Assembly: GCA_903933715.1 (NCBI GenBank)
Contig: CAIZLD010000055.1
Span: forward strand, 1 to 64,000
DNA: 64,000 nucleotides
Origin: an uncultured Spartobacteria bacterium
GTDB taxonomy: Bacteria; Verrucomicrobiota; Verrucomicrobiia; Chthoniobacterales; Chthoniobacteraceae
Direction: 5' to 3'
Below are positions 35,581-43,920 of this stretch, piece by piece. The notes under the pieces were generated by a model. That model had not been told where the DNA came from. It saw only the letters and a program-made list of their open reading frames with translations, and made no database searches. Made by a program: the position numbers and the translations under genes. The first letter of the stretch is position 1. Each line of letters begins with the position of its first letter.

Positions 35581-36464
35581 CAACGTAATATCTCCTGAGC
35601 CCTGGTGCGCATCTCATCGTGGATAACGAAGAGGAATAGGGAAGAACCGCTGCCCTGGACGGTTCGGCACACTTCCCTCATCCGTTCCAACCGATCTTTG
35701 GAACGAACCACGAAAAGGACCTTGAATCCTGGGATGCCGAATCGCCTTTTCAAAATCCCGCTTTTGAAGCTGCGCGAGTAGGCGAGAGCTTTGCGATGGA
35801 TGGAAGACTGAGCAAGGCTCTTGCGGGTGAGCGGCATGGTTCCACGATCCACTTCGAGAAAGTAATAAAAGCGCCGGAAAGCGCCGGAATCCCCTTGTCG
35901 TTCAGCGGCAAACACGGCATCGGGAATCACGCCGACTTCCTCAGATTCACTCCCGGATTTTACAGTGACTCGCCATTGCAAGCGTCTCGTGGATTCCTTG
36001 CTGCTGACGGAATCAAGAATGGCTTGCTCGTCGAAAAACTGAATGCCTGACAGCTTGCACGCCGTCTCGATGGAGATCAGCGCTTCCGATACGGAAAGGG
36101 TGTGTGCGACGGAAAGGGAAGAGATCGGCTTGCATTCTTTTCCCGAAGCCGTTTCACCGTCAGCAGCAGCCGTAACCGTGGCGGCTTTACGTGTCGGAGC
36201 ATACGCCAACTCGAAAAGCTCTCCCGTATAACGAAGCGGCAGTTGTGTCTTGGGCCGGTCCAGAAATCCTGCGTGATAGAGGAGCTGCAAACGCCGCACG
36301 ATGTTTTGCCTGCTCCCTGGCACCAGCGAAAGAATCTGGCTGGTGGTGAGGAGGCGGTATTTTCGGACAGCCGAAAGGATCGCCTTGTCCCGGTCGGTAA
36401 GGCGAATGGGGTCTGAAATGGTGACGCGCTTAAAACGTGGCCTCCGGGCTACGTTTTCCTGCAT
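35571..36464 (-). CDS. Replication-relaxation family protein
   Basis: 297 aa. N-terminal winged helix (TDRDKAILSAVRKYRLLTTSQILSLVPGSRQNIVRRLQLLYHAGFL region) followed by a nuclease-like alpha/beta domain with VGVIPDAVFA and YYFLEVDRGTMPLTRK; this arrangement is characteristic of plasmid replication-relaxation proteins (PF13814-type). They act in plasmid replication or mobilisation. The predicted transcript is leaderless: the -10 hexamer ends 7 bases before the ATG. Confidence 0.85.
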   Translation of the reverse strand: MQENVARRPRFKRVTISDPIRLTDRDKAILSAVRKYRLLTTSQILSLVPGSRQNIVRRLQLLYHAGFLDRPKTQLPLRYTGELFELAYAPTRKAATVTAAADGETASGKECKPISSLSVAHTLSVSEALISIETACKLSGIQFFDEQAILDSVSSKESTRRLQWRVTVKSGSESEEVGVIPDAVFAAERQGDSGAFRRFYYFLEVDRGTMPLTRKSLAQSSIHRKALAYSRSFKSGILKRRFGIPGFKVLFVVRSKDRLERMREVCRTVQGSGSSLFLFVIHDEMRTRAQEILRCMV

Positions 36465-36470
36465 CTGACT

Positions 36471-36480
36471 ATTATACCAT
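36471..36480 (-). promoter_or_regulatory. Extended -10 promoter giving a leaderless replication-relaxation mRNA
   Basis: TGGTATAAT on the minus strand; the TATAAT (complement of 36471-36476) ends 7 bases from the ATG at 36464, placing the transcription start at or next to the start codon. There is no room for a Shine-Dalgarno. Confidence 0.6.
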
Positions 36481-36481
36481 T

Positions 36482-37306
36482 TTAACCTGTTTGCTGTTGG
36501 GCATCCTTAATCAGACCATTCTTTATAATCTCTTCAATACAGGTGACCTTCCAGACGACTCCTAGTTGTGCCTTGAATGGATCATTTCCAACACGCCCTG
36601 AATAGATTCCAAGGAATCTTCGTCCCGTGCCTAAGACTGCATCGTCCATTCTATCCTTGTCTTCTGGAGTCCAGAATCCTGTTTCTTGAGCAAAAACAGG
36701 AGAACCAGACATTCCTTCGCGAGTGGCTGTGTCTACATATAGTTTCGGAAGGCCATCAATATCGACATCTGGCTCAGTTGCAATACTTCCTCTCTTCCAG
36801 ATTGGAAAATGCGCTCCACCACTTATTCCTATCGGAAAGCCTAGAATGAATACATCTAGTCCTGGACGAAGTTGAAGCCGATCCAGCCCAAGTTTCTCTT
36901 CATTTGCAGCTAGAACAGCTGTCTTTTCCAATTCAGAGATTGGAATTGTAACTACATCTATCCGGTGCTGGAAAATTGGGTGTTCGTTCCAAACAGGTTT
37001 TTCCATATTTTCATCGTCATAGAGGTTTAGCACCCTCCAATCCCATTGGATAACTGGAATTTCATCTTTTATTGAGTTCATCGGGAATCCTATAGCAACC
37101 CGATCAGGGATGCCTCCCTCCGAGTGCAAACATTTACCCGTCTCAGGGTGCTTTCCAGATACATTGTGCCAGTTCGTTACAAGGTGGGTAGAGCCCATGA
37201 ACCGATAGAAGAAACCGGTTCCCACAGCCAGTTCGGTGTCCCCAAATTGCATCCGCAGCTTAACTGCGACAAAATTAAGTTTTTCAGAGATTTTTATTGG
37301 ACGCAT
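36482..37306 (-). CDS. Cytoplasmic trypsin-like serine protease
   Basis: 274 aa with no signal peptide. Trypsin-fold catalytic triad is visible: His47 in LVTNWHNVSG, Asp117 in HRIDVVTIPI, and Ser200 in REGMSGSPVF, with the structural FILGFPIGI. No transmembrane or PDZ domain, unlike HtrA/DegP. Stand-alone trypsin-like proteases of this sort are found in mobile and defence loci, where a partner is cleaved; no partner is obvious here. Monocistronic, with its own near-leaderless promoter. Confidence 0.85.
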   Translation of the reverse strand: MRPIKISEKLNFVAVKLRMQFGDTELAVGTGFFYRFMGSTHLVTNWHNVSGKHPETGKCLHSEGGIPDRVAIGFPMNSIKDEIPVIQWDWRVLNLYDDENMEKPVWNEHPIFQHRIDVVTIPISELEKTAVLAANEEKLGLDRLQLRPGLDVFILGFPIGISGGAHFPIWKRGSIATEPDVDIDGLPKLYVDTATREGMSGSPVFAQETGFWTPEDKDRMDDAVLGTGRRFLGIYSGRVGNDPFKAQLGVVWKVTCIEEIIKNGLIKDAQQQTG

Positions 37307-37315
37307 AGTATTTCG

Positions 37316-37344
37316 ATTATAAACCAGCGTACAGTAATTCAGAA
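37316..37344 (-). promoter_or_regulatory. Promoter of the trypsin-like gene, near-leaderless
   Basis: Minus-strand TATAAT (complement of 37316-37321) with a weak -35-like TTCTGA 17 bases upstream. The -10 ends 9 bases before the ATG at 37306, leaving a leader of about 0-3 bases. Confidence 0.5.
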
Positions 37345-37419
37345 ATATAAATATTGAATCGAATGATTAAGCACCAGAGGGCATGCAATTTACGTAGCAG
37401 CCTGGTACGCCGGAATCCC

Positions 37420-38709
37420 TTATTCTTGTTCCCAGCGCTCCACCCAGCGCCGAAGTTTCTCTTCCACAGTCGCGCGGACGGTGGTGTAGCGCTGCCGCGA
37501 GGTGCGCACAATCATGTCTTTACTTCTGGTGCGTGAGGCTGCGCACGGGTGTGTCCTTCCGCGAAAGGGTTGCTCCGCCCCATCAATCGCACACGGCTTC
37601 ACCAGGATGTGGAAACGCTCCCGGTCAACAAAATGACTCGGTGCAAAGGAATCCGCGTATTCCTTTGCCAATAGCTCCGCATCCGAAAATCCCGTCTGGA
37701 ATGCGATGATGGTACCAGCATTCCCGAAAACCGCATCGCGGATGTTCGGCTGAAGCTGACTCGTGAACTGGTGGGAAAGCACCAGCGAGAGGCGAAACTT
37801 TCGTGCCTCCGAAAGGATGGACGCAAAGGCTCCCGTGGTGAAGTTTTGAAACTCGTCGATGATGAGGCAGAAATTCCGGCGCATGGATTCCGGCGAGGAG
37901 GCACGGGACATGGCTGCCCGCTGAAATTCTGAGACAAGCAGCGAGCCGATAAGATTCGCCGGGGCTTCGCCGATGGCTCCCTTGGCGAGGTTTGCGATGA
38001 AAATACCGCCGTTATTCATCAGGAACGGCAGGTCGAGTTTGCGCTTCACCTGGCCCAGCATGTTCCGCAATACCGGATTCGTCACAAGCGCGCCAATTTT
38101 GTTTTGAATTGGAGCAATTGCCTCCTGCCGGAATCGTTGGTCGTATCCTTCAAACTCCTCTGTCCAAAATGCCTGCACGAACGGGTCTTCGATCTGGCGA
38201 ACCACCCACGCGCGGTAGGTGTCGTTCGTCAACATCTTGGAAAGCCCGAGAAGAGTCGTGTGATCGGCGTCCAACAACGCACGGATGCCGTTGTAGAGGA
38301 TGTATTCGAGACGAGGCCCCCACGAATCGCCCCACACGTTCTTGAGGGCCGAAACGATTCCGGCTGCAACCGTGGGTCGCTCGTCAACCGGGACATCGGC
38401 GACAATGTTCCATGCGATGGGGTGCGCCTGATCGGACGGATTGAAATACGTGACCCGCGCGGCATCGCGGCGGGGAAGCAGGTCGAGCAGGGAAGAGGCG
38501 AGGTCGCCATGTGGGTCAATCAAAGCCACGCCATGGCCGGACTGCACCAGTTCCAGAAAGAGATTTTTGAGTAGGGTCGTTTTACCAGTGCCGGTTTTCC
38601 CGACAACATAAAGATGCCGCTGCAAAGCGGCCTGCGAAAGCTGAAAGGGCGATTCAACACCGCCCCACCCCTGGCGCATGCCAAGGGAAATGTATGGTCG
38701 TTTTGGCAT
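37420..38709 (-). CDS. Second conjugative coupling-type ATPase (VirD4/TraD-like)
   Basis: 429 aa. Walker A GKTGTGKTT at 37-45, ALIDPHGDLASSL, Walker B NFCLIIDEFQNF, and the conserved LSEARKFRLSLVLSHQF. It is the motor domain only, about half the size of the ATPase at 24565-27705 and only distantly related to it. No N-terminal membrane anchor, so it may need a separate membrane partner. The form with SFAxILSEARKYRL-type motif is common in conjugative elements and in Patescibacteria. Probably moves DNA during transfer of this element. Confidence 0.88.
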   Translation of the reverse strand: MPKRPYISLGMRQGWGGVESPFQLSQAALQRHLYVVGKTGTGKTTLLKNLFLELVQSGHGVALIDPHGDLASSLLDLLPRRDAARVTYFNPSDQAHPIAWNIVADVPVDERPTVAAGIVSALKNVWGDSWGPRLEYILYNGIRALLDADHTTLLGLSKMLTNDTYRAWVVRQIEDPFVQAFWTEEFEGYDQRFRQEAIAPIQNKIGALVTNPVLRNMLGQVKRKLDLPFLMNNGGIFIANLAKGAIGEAPANLIGSLLVSEFQRAAMSRASSPESMRRNFCLIIDEFQNFTTGAFASILSEARKFRLSLVLSHQFTSQLQPNIRDAVFGNAGTIIAFQTGFSDAELLAKEYADSFAPSHFVDRERFHILVKPCAIDGAEQPFRGRTHPCAASRTRSKDMIVRTSRQRYTTVRATVEEKLRRWVERWEQE

Positions 38710-38897
38710 ATCTCGAAGACAGCCTCCATTCCGAAAGCTCGTGCAGCCCTTGTTCGCACGAAAAAACTACCGGCATCCGCCTTGTTTGGTCGAGCCGGGA
38801 AGGCAATGAAGACTGTCTGCGAAACCCGAAGGCACTGCCTTCGGTGACACGTCCACCCCTAATTATACCGCGAAACGGGGCAAGACGGTGAACGATG
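38710..38897. other. Intergenic region with promoter for the second coupling ATPase
   Basis: Contains a minus-strand GGTATAAT -10 (complement of 38862-38869), about 150 bases upstream of the ATPase start. The long leader could hold regulatory sequence; CGAAGGCA-TTGCCTTCG-type words near 38827-38841 can form a small stem. Confidence 0.4.
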
Positions 38898-39158
38898 TTA
38901 CGACTTCGTACGGCGTTTTGCCTTGGAGCTTGCCTCTTGGATCAGTTTCCAAAGCTCAATTTCAAGAACATCCGCAATACGAAGAAGGCTTTCAAAGCTC
39001 GGACTGCGAATGCCTCGCTCGATGTAGCTGATCGTGGTCAGGCCAAGACCGGCTTTTTGGGAAAGCTGATTTTTGGAGAGACCCTTCTGTATTCTCCGGT
39101 CGGTCAGAAGGTGAGCCAACTCTTCGGTGATCGCCGAGCGGATGTTGTTTTGTGACAC
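38898..39158 (-). CDS. XRE-family transcriptional regulator
   Basis: 86 aa single HTH-3 domain: LLTDRRIQKGLSKNQLSQKAGLG, TISYIERGIRSPSF, LLRIADVLEIELWKLI, then a basic tail. Length and layout match phage and plasmid Cro/C1-type regulators. Divergent from the membrane-protein gene that starts at 39391, whose promoter is covered by a palindrome (39301-39317), a candidate operator for this protein. Confidence 0.85.
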   Translation of the reverse strand: MSQNNIRSAITEELAHLLTDRRIQKGLSKNQLSQKAGLGLTTISYIERGIRSPSFESLLRIADVLEIELWKLIQEASSKAKRRTKS

Positions 39159-39300
39159 AGTGGGAGCATTTACCAGACATCACGCTTGACAGCGCATTTC
39201 ACAAATGTGAAAAGACCCACCAATGAGCGCATGTGAAATGGCTGTCGAAAATCAAGGCGAGCGCGGCGGCGTATCTCCAACCGCCCTTTCCAAAATAAAA

Positions 39301-39317
39301 GTATTATGTTATAATAC
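39301..39317. promoter_or_regulatory. Palindrome overlapping a -10 element
   Basis: GTATTAT and ATAATAC are perfect inverted arms around GTT. The right arm includes a plus-strand TATAAT (39310-39315), so a dimer bound here would block transcription of the downstream membrane-protein gene. The XRE gene 140 bases to the left is the likely source of the binding protein. Confidence 0.55.
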
Positions 39318-39390
39318 CCTAAGGCCGAAAAAGGTATTTCGCCTGATTCGGAAAGGCAAAAATCTTGCCCAAATAGAAAGGAGGTGCTCG

Positions 39391-39963
39391 GTGAGCACTG
39401 AAAAGTTCGTTAAAAGGTTGCTGCAAGTGGGCACCGGGTGGAGTCTCTACTCGGCTTGGGCATGGATATATGACAATCCTCTATGGCTTGCCGCCATAGG
39501 CTGGCTTGGAATCGGCACCGGTTCCGCAATTCTTACCCTTGGGGCCATTGCGAACAATTTCGTTTTCCTGGTGCTATACCAGAGAAATGAAAGTGACTGG
39601 CTTGGTGTCAACGGGTTCGAGCGACTGAAAGAGGATGGTGATAGATGGGCGCAAAAGGCACAAAGCCACGCCAATCTGCTGATCCGTACGCTTCTCTGGG
39701 TGCCAGTCACATTCTTTCGTCTCCTCGTGTGGGCTGTGCGGAAAAACAATATCCTGGCATTTGTCGTGCTTTCCATACACGGAGACTCGTTCATCACAAC
39801 GGCGTTTCTTCGTGGAAGAGTGGGAGGCATGCTCACGGCGAAAGATTACGCAACATTTCTGGCAAGCACGGCCACCGGCTGCGCTTACTGGAGTTTCCGA
39901 AACGGTGCCATTCTCATTCTCCTCAAAGGTGGATGGGAAATAGGCAAGCAACTCATGCATTAA
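39391..39963 (+). CDS. Multi-spanning membrane protein, 190 aa
   Basis: GTG start at 39391, set by an AAAGGAGGT Shine-Dalgarno 6-8 bases upstream, one of few strong ones in the window. Two or three N-terminal hydrophobic segments (AAIGWLGIGTGSAILTLGAI; NFVFLVLY) and further ones at LLWVPVTFFRLLVWAV and ILAFVVLSI. No family recognised; proteins of this look occur in Patescibacteria-type and plasmid gene sets. Ends at a strong terminator. Confidence 0.7.
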   Translation: MSTEKFVKRLLQVGTGWSLYSAWAWIYDNPLWLAAIGWLGIGTGSAILTLGAIANNFVFLVLYQRNESDWLGVNGFERLKEDGDRWAQKAQSHANLLIRTLLWVPVTFFRLLVWAVRKNNILAFVVLSIHGDSFITTAFLRGRVGGMLTAKDYATFLASTATGCAYWSFRNGAILILLKGGWEIGKQLMH

Positions 39964-39965
39964 CC

Positions 39966-40000
39966 AAAACCGCCTCCTGGCATAAGGAGGCGGTTTTCCC
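39966..40000 (+). terminator. Strong rho-independent terminator
   Basis: A perfect 13-bp stem AAAACCGCCTCCT / AGGAGGCGGTTTT with loop GGCATA, directly after the membrane-protein stop. Its flanking As and Ts would allow function in both directions. Confidence 0.9.
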
Positions 40001-40019
40001 ATTTATACTCATTATCTGT

Positions 40020-40033
40020 TATACTACTTAGTA
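40020..40033 (+). promoter_or_regulatory. -10 element giving a leaderless mRNA
   Basis: TATACT at 40020-40025 ends 7 bases before the ATG at 40033, so the mRNA for the Cys-rich membrane protein should begin at its start codon. This matches the leaderless pattern of the recombinase, replication-relaxation and protease genes. Confidence 0.5.
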
Positions 40034-40407
40034 TGCTTTCGGCTATTAAAAAAATCAATTCGAATGGCTTTTTATTCGCGCTATTGCTGATCGGCTCCGT
40101 AGTCGCCATCGGAGCGAGCTTTTGGAAATATTACTACACGAAAGACTATGACTTCATTGTAGAAGCATCTTGTGAACCGCAGATCGAATATTGCTTTTTC
40201 CGGGACTGCGAAGCCAATCCAGATTCATGTCCTCCGAATGGATTATCGAACTACAAGGTGTTCAACATCAAAGCATACGACTTTGACAAATGCGCCGACA
40301 ACTCCTGCAAGGTGGAGTGTGAGTCAAACAAGATCGCCTGCACGCAAGTCGAATGCGACAGCAGCAATGAAGATGTGTGCAGTTCTCCAGAGGGCACGCT
40401 CAAATAA
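40033..40407 (+). CDS. Membrane-anchored cysteine-rich protein
   Basis: 124 aa. One N-terminal membrane segment (FLFALLLIGSVVAIGASF), then an exported domain with ten or so cysteines (SCEPQIEYCFFRDCEANPDSC; CADNSCKVECESNKIACTQ), probably disulfide-bonded outside the membrane. No family recognised. First gene of a plus-strand run leading to the histidine kinase. Confidence 0.7.
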   Translation: MLSAIKKINSNGFLFALLLIGSVVAIGASFWKYYYTKDYDFIVEASCEPQIEYCFFRDCEANPDSCPPNGLSNYKVFNIKAYDFDKCADNSCKVECESNKIACTQVECDSSNEDVCSSPEGTLK

Positions 40408-40420
40408 TTGGCACAAAATC

Positions 40421-41296
40421 ATGGATTCCGAAAGCACGCACATTGCAAACGCTGAGTTGGAAAGCCTGATCACCGGCACACCGGCAGATACCATTGATTT
40501 TGATTCGCTGGACATCGACGCTATTGTCGCCGACCGGAAGAAGTTTGATGAGTTTGTGTATACCCCGGTGCTGGATGCGGTCAGGCAACTCAGGGAGAGA
40601 GCCGAGAACCGAAGCATCAGAATCAGCCACGACCTGCCTAAAATCTTCGACCGGAAATATAACCTCGTTCTGGCGAGGCATGTTGCCACTCCTAACTTCG
40701 AGATGCTCAGGTTCATGGCAGCGGTCGATGCGCTGGAGATGGAGCCGATTCTTCTGGAATATCTGGATGACATGCTGGCCTTGGAGAACAAGTCGAAATA
40801 CTTTCTCTGCAAATTGACGTTTTTCGAAGGATTCGGAAAGCACGGGGGATTGAAAACGACAAAAATTCCGGTGGTGGACTTCAACGCGGCAAGCGGGAAG
40901 TCGATCTCCTCCATATCGACAGGGCAGCAGTCCTTGGTCGAAATGCATCACGAATTCTTCCGACAGGCATTCGGAAGGTTCGCAGATAATGTGTGCGACA
41001 TTTCGCCGTGGTACAAGGAAAACGGTGGATGCGCATCGCAATACTATGATTTCTTCCTGTCGCTTTTCGTGAAGAATGGCATTTTGTTCGAGAACTTCCT
41101 TTTGGCCAAGGCAGAGATCAACTTCACAAGAGACATTTTTCTCACGGCATTTATCAGGGTATGGCAACGGACGGGATATAAACCGCTGATCGTGGCGCTG
41201 GAGCCAACCACCATCGAAGGCGATGAATTTCTATACTACTATCCCAGGGAATATATGAATTTATTTAAGAAGGTGTATAATGAAAAACATTCATGA
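40421..41296 (+). CDS. Hypothetical protein preceding the histidine kinase
   Basis: 291 aa from ATG 40421, 14 bases after the previous stop. Acidic N-terminus, then a helical domain (FEMLRFMAAVDALEMEPILLEYLDDM) and a conserved-looking core (KYFLCKLTFFEGFGKHGGLKT). No recognised motif. Its last codons overlap the histidine kinase start (ATGA), so it is probably the kinase's partner or input protein (inference). Confidence 0.7.
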   Translation: MDSESTHIANAELESLITGTPADTIDFDSLDIDAIVADRKKFDEFVYTPVLDAVRQLRERAENRSIRISHDLPKIFDRKYNLVLARHVATPNFEMLRFMAAVDALEMEPILLEYLDDMLALENKSKYFLCKLTFFEGFGKHGGLKTTKIPVVDFNAASGKSISSISTGQQSLVEMHHEFFRQAFGRFADNVCDISPWYKENGGCASQYYDFFLSLFVKNGILFENFLLAKAEINFTRDIFLTAFIRVWQRTGYKPLIVALEPTTIEGDEFLYYYPREYMNLFKKVYNEKHS

Positions 41297-42933
41297 ACAC
41301 TTGTATCGCATTACAGGAATTAACGCATACAAATCCACTGGCATATTTCTCGCATCTGGTTCCTGTATTTCTGTCCGCAGTGCTTTCCGTATATTTGCTG
41401 AAGGAAAGCAAAATGTCTTTTTTGGCAAAAGTATTCGCGCTATTTGTTGCGGCATTCGATGTCTGGCTTCTCATTGATCTCTTTGTTTGGGTTGGCAGCA
41501 ATTATTCCGTTATCAATTTCCTGTGGTCGTTTTTTGACTACATCAACATTTTGTTCTTTTTGTTCGGCCTGTATTTTTTCGCGGTTTATATTTTCAAAAA
41601 GGATGTCGAGTCCATCTACAAATGGCTGGCACTCCTTGTCATCGCTCCTGCGCTTGTGCAGGTGATTACGGGCAACTCCATCCATGAGTTTAACCAGGCG
41701 GTCTGCGAATCCAGCAACGACGCTTTTTTGAACACCTACAAAAATACCGTCGAAGCGTTGGTAATTTTGTTCATTGCGTTCTTTGGCATCAGAGGCTTCA
41801 TCAGAGAAAAAGAGATGAGTGTTCGGAAAGGCATTTTGTCCATCACAAGTGCCGTTCTGTTATTCTTCATCACCTTCGCACTGACGGATTACCTGAGCGT
41901 TTCCAGCGATTATTATGAGTATGGTCTCTATGGCCTGTTCGTGCTCCCGGTTTTTCTTGCTCTTGTGGTTTACAGCATCACGGCTTTCAGGGCTTTCAAT
42001 GTCCGGCTTATCGGTGCGCAGGCGCTAGTAATCACGTTGGTTGTCCTGGTAGCTTCCAAATTGTTTACGGCGGAGAACGGGGGAAACCGCACGATCACCG
42101 TTATTTCCCTCTTGTTCATTTCGGTTTTCGGTTACTTCCTGATGCGGAGCATCAAAACGGAAGCAGAGGCTCGGGAGAGAATCGAAAAGCTCGCCGACCA
42201 GCTTGAACAAGCCGCCCACACTTTGGACGCCGCCAATAGCGGTCAAAAAAATCTGATCCACGTCATGAACCACCAGATCAAGGGATACCTGGGCGTCAAC
42301 CGGAACATTTTCGCGGAGCTTCTCCAAACCACCGACTACGGGGAAATGCCGGAAGCGGCAAAGCCGCTCCTTGCAAAGGGGCTGGAAAGCACAGCGGCGG
42401 GCGTGGAGTATGTCCAGAGCATTTTGGTTGGCTCCAGTGCTGCGGATGGAACCTTGCGCTACAACATGAAGGTGATGGATGTGAAGGAACTTTGCGAGAG
42501 GCTCATTCCCCAGCAACGAGAAATCGCCGAGCATGCGGACTTGTCCTTCGAGGCAAATATTGAAGATGGGAACTACCGCATTATGGGTGACGCAACCCAA
42601 CTGGAAGAGGCTTTCAAAAATCTGATTACCAATGCGATCAAATACAACAGTCCCCACGGATTGATTCTCGTAAGACTTGCAAGGGAACCGGAAAAGATTG
42701 TCTTTTCCGTGAAAGATTCAGGGGTCGGTATTTCGGAGGAGGATAAGCCAAGGCTGTTCACGGCTGGCGGAAGAGGGAAAGATTCGATCCAATACAACAC
42801 CGACAGTTCGGGATTTGGTCTCGCCTTCGTGAAAGGTGTTGTCGAAACGCACAAGGGTGTAGTGTCCTACAAATCCAACAACCCGGAGAAAGGCACGACG
42901 TTCGTAGCGGAAATTCCGGCTGCGAAGAACTAA
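41293..42933 (+). CDS. Membrane sensor histidine kinase
   Basis: 546 aa. About eight hydrophobic segments in residues 20-285 form a 7TM-like sensor without a periplasmic loop domain. The transmitter follows: coiled-coil linker, H-box NHQIKGYL with predicted phospho-His327, N-box NLITNAIKYNSP, G1 KDSGVGIS, and G2 GFGLAFVKGV. No response regulator gene is adjacent. This architecture is frequent in Patescibacteria and some plasmids. Overlaps the upstream gene by 4 bases. Confidence 0.9.
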   Translation: MNTCIALQELTHTNPLAYFSHLVPVFLSAVLSVYLLKESKMSFLAKVFALFVAAFDVWLLIDLFVWVGSNYSVINFLWSFFDYINILFFLFGLYFFAVYIFKKDVESIYKWLALLVIAPALVQVITGNSIHEFNQAVCESSNDAFLNTYKNTVEALVILFIAFFGIRGFIREKEMSVRKGILSITSAVLLFFITFALTDYLSVSSDYYEYGLYGLFVLPVFLALVVYSITAFRAFNVRLIGAQALVITLVVLVASKLFTAENGGNRTITVISLLFISVFGYFLMRSIKTEAEARERIEKLADQLEQAAHTLDAANSGQKNLIHVMNHQIKGYLGVNRNIFAELLQTTDYGEMPEAAKPLLAKGLESTAAGVEYVQSILVGSSAADGTLRYNMKVMDVKELCERLIPQQREIAEHADLSFEANIEDGNYRIMGDATQLEEAFKNLITNAIKYNSPHGLILVRLAREPEKIVFSVKDSGVGISEEDKPRLFTAGGRGKDSIQYNTDSSGFGLAFVKGVVETHKGVVSYKSNNPEKGTTFVAEIPAAKN

Positions 42934-42977
42934 AAACGCGGCTTGACAGTGTGTCGCTGCCTCTTCAGTTTGCCGTC

Positions 42978-43403
42978 ATGGCAAAGCAAACTTTTTCAAT
43001 TGCCTTTGGCGGATACTGGCGCGAACCAAATATTTCCGGGGTGCCATCCCATTCTGGAGTTTATTGCGTATACACATGCACGCATAATATTGAGGCGAAC
43101 AACCTTACACTTCACCGCCTCATTTATATAGGCGAAGCTGGTGATGTAAATAGCCGCCTTGCTAATCACGAAGGTTGGGATGCATGGAAAACCTATCTGA
43201 AGCAGGGCCAAGTTCTATGCGTGTCCACTGCCCCAGCGGAATCGGCTTCAAGAGTGCGTATTGAGGCTGCTTGCATTAAATATCACCAACCACCATCGAA
43301 CACGGAATACAAGGATGCGTTTCCCCATGATGAAACAACCGTAACTACGTCAGGGGAAAATATATTTCTTGCCCCTTGCTTCACGGTTCAGCGGCAGGAT
43401 TGA
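42978..43403 (+). CDS. GIY-YIG-type nuclease-like protein
   Basis: 141 aa from ATG 42978; an upstream in-frame start at 42951 adds nine residues. GVYCVYTCTH (GIY-like strand) and LIYIGEAGDVNSRLANHE (YIG strand and Arg) give the GIY-YIG core; ASRVRIEAACIKYHQPPSNTEY supplies the conserved Glu and the terminal Asn. Possible cytosolic single-domain nuclease. The 3' end overlaps the convergent ADP-ribosyltransferase-like gene by 23 bases. Confidence 0.75.
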   Translation: MAKQTFSIAFGGYWREPNISGVPSHSGVYCVYTCTHNIEANNLTLHRLIYIGEAGDVNSRLANHEGWDAWKTYLKQGQVLCVSTAPAESASRVRIEAACIKYHQPPSNTEYKDAFPHDETTVTTSGENIFLAPCFTVQRQD

Positions 43404-43809
43404 TTTTATTGCAAGCTGAGTCTATCTGCGAGTGGGACATCGGCCTGAAACGATCCAAATGGATCGGATTTACAATCACGTCGAGTACGCCAACATTCAT
43501 TGGATCGTGTCCAATGACCGCATCCCAACCTTTTGAGAAAAACTGAATCCACAACATTCCTTCTGAAGTAATGCCGCGCTCGATAGCGGCTTCCATGTCG
43601 CTCACTGAAACAAGAGTGATCTTACAGCGCGCTGGCAATCTTCCGGCGAGAAGAACGTCACCGAAATTCTTTGCCCAATCCTTGTCAGTAGTAAAATGCA
43701 ATCCTCCTTGGTTTGTATCATTCTCGCCGCGATACAATGGGAAAGCTTCCGGGTTCGAAATGAACCGCTGCACAACGCCGTCTATTTTCGCAACGCGCTC
43801 TGTATTCAC
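43381..43809 (-). CDS. ADP-ribosyltransferase-like protein (tentative)
   Basis: 142 aa. The order LYRGENDTNQGGLHFTTDKDWAKNFGD, then KITLVSV, then GWDAVIGHDPMNVG and a final beta strand VLDVIVNPIHLDRFRP resembles small ART-fold proteins (Arg in the first strand, Tyr/Trp-rich second part). A catalytic Glu is not clearly placed, so activity is uncertain. Convergent with and overlapping the GIY-YIG gene. No antitoxin-like neighbour is evident. Confidence 0.5.
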   Translation of the reverse strand: MNTERVAKIDGVVQRFISNPEAFPLYRGENDTNQGGLHFTTDKDWAKNFGDVLLAGRLPARCKITLVSVSDMEAAIERGITSEGMLWIQFFSKGWDAVIGHDPMNVGVLDVIVNPIHLDRFRPMSHSQIDSACNKINPAAEP

Positions 43810-43920
43810 CGACCGATTTTATCACATTTGCGCCTATCGTTCCATTGGATGTGCGGATTGATAGCCTGTGGAATTTCCTGCCCGCTGATGAGGCAGCGGA
43901 AAGGAGCCAATTATTAAGAC

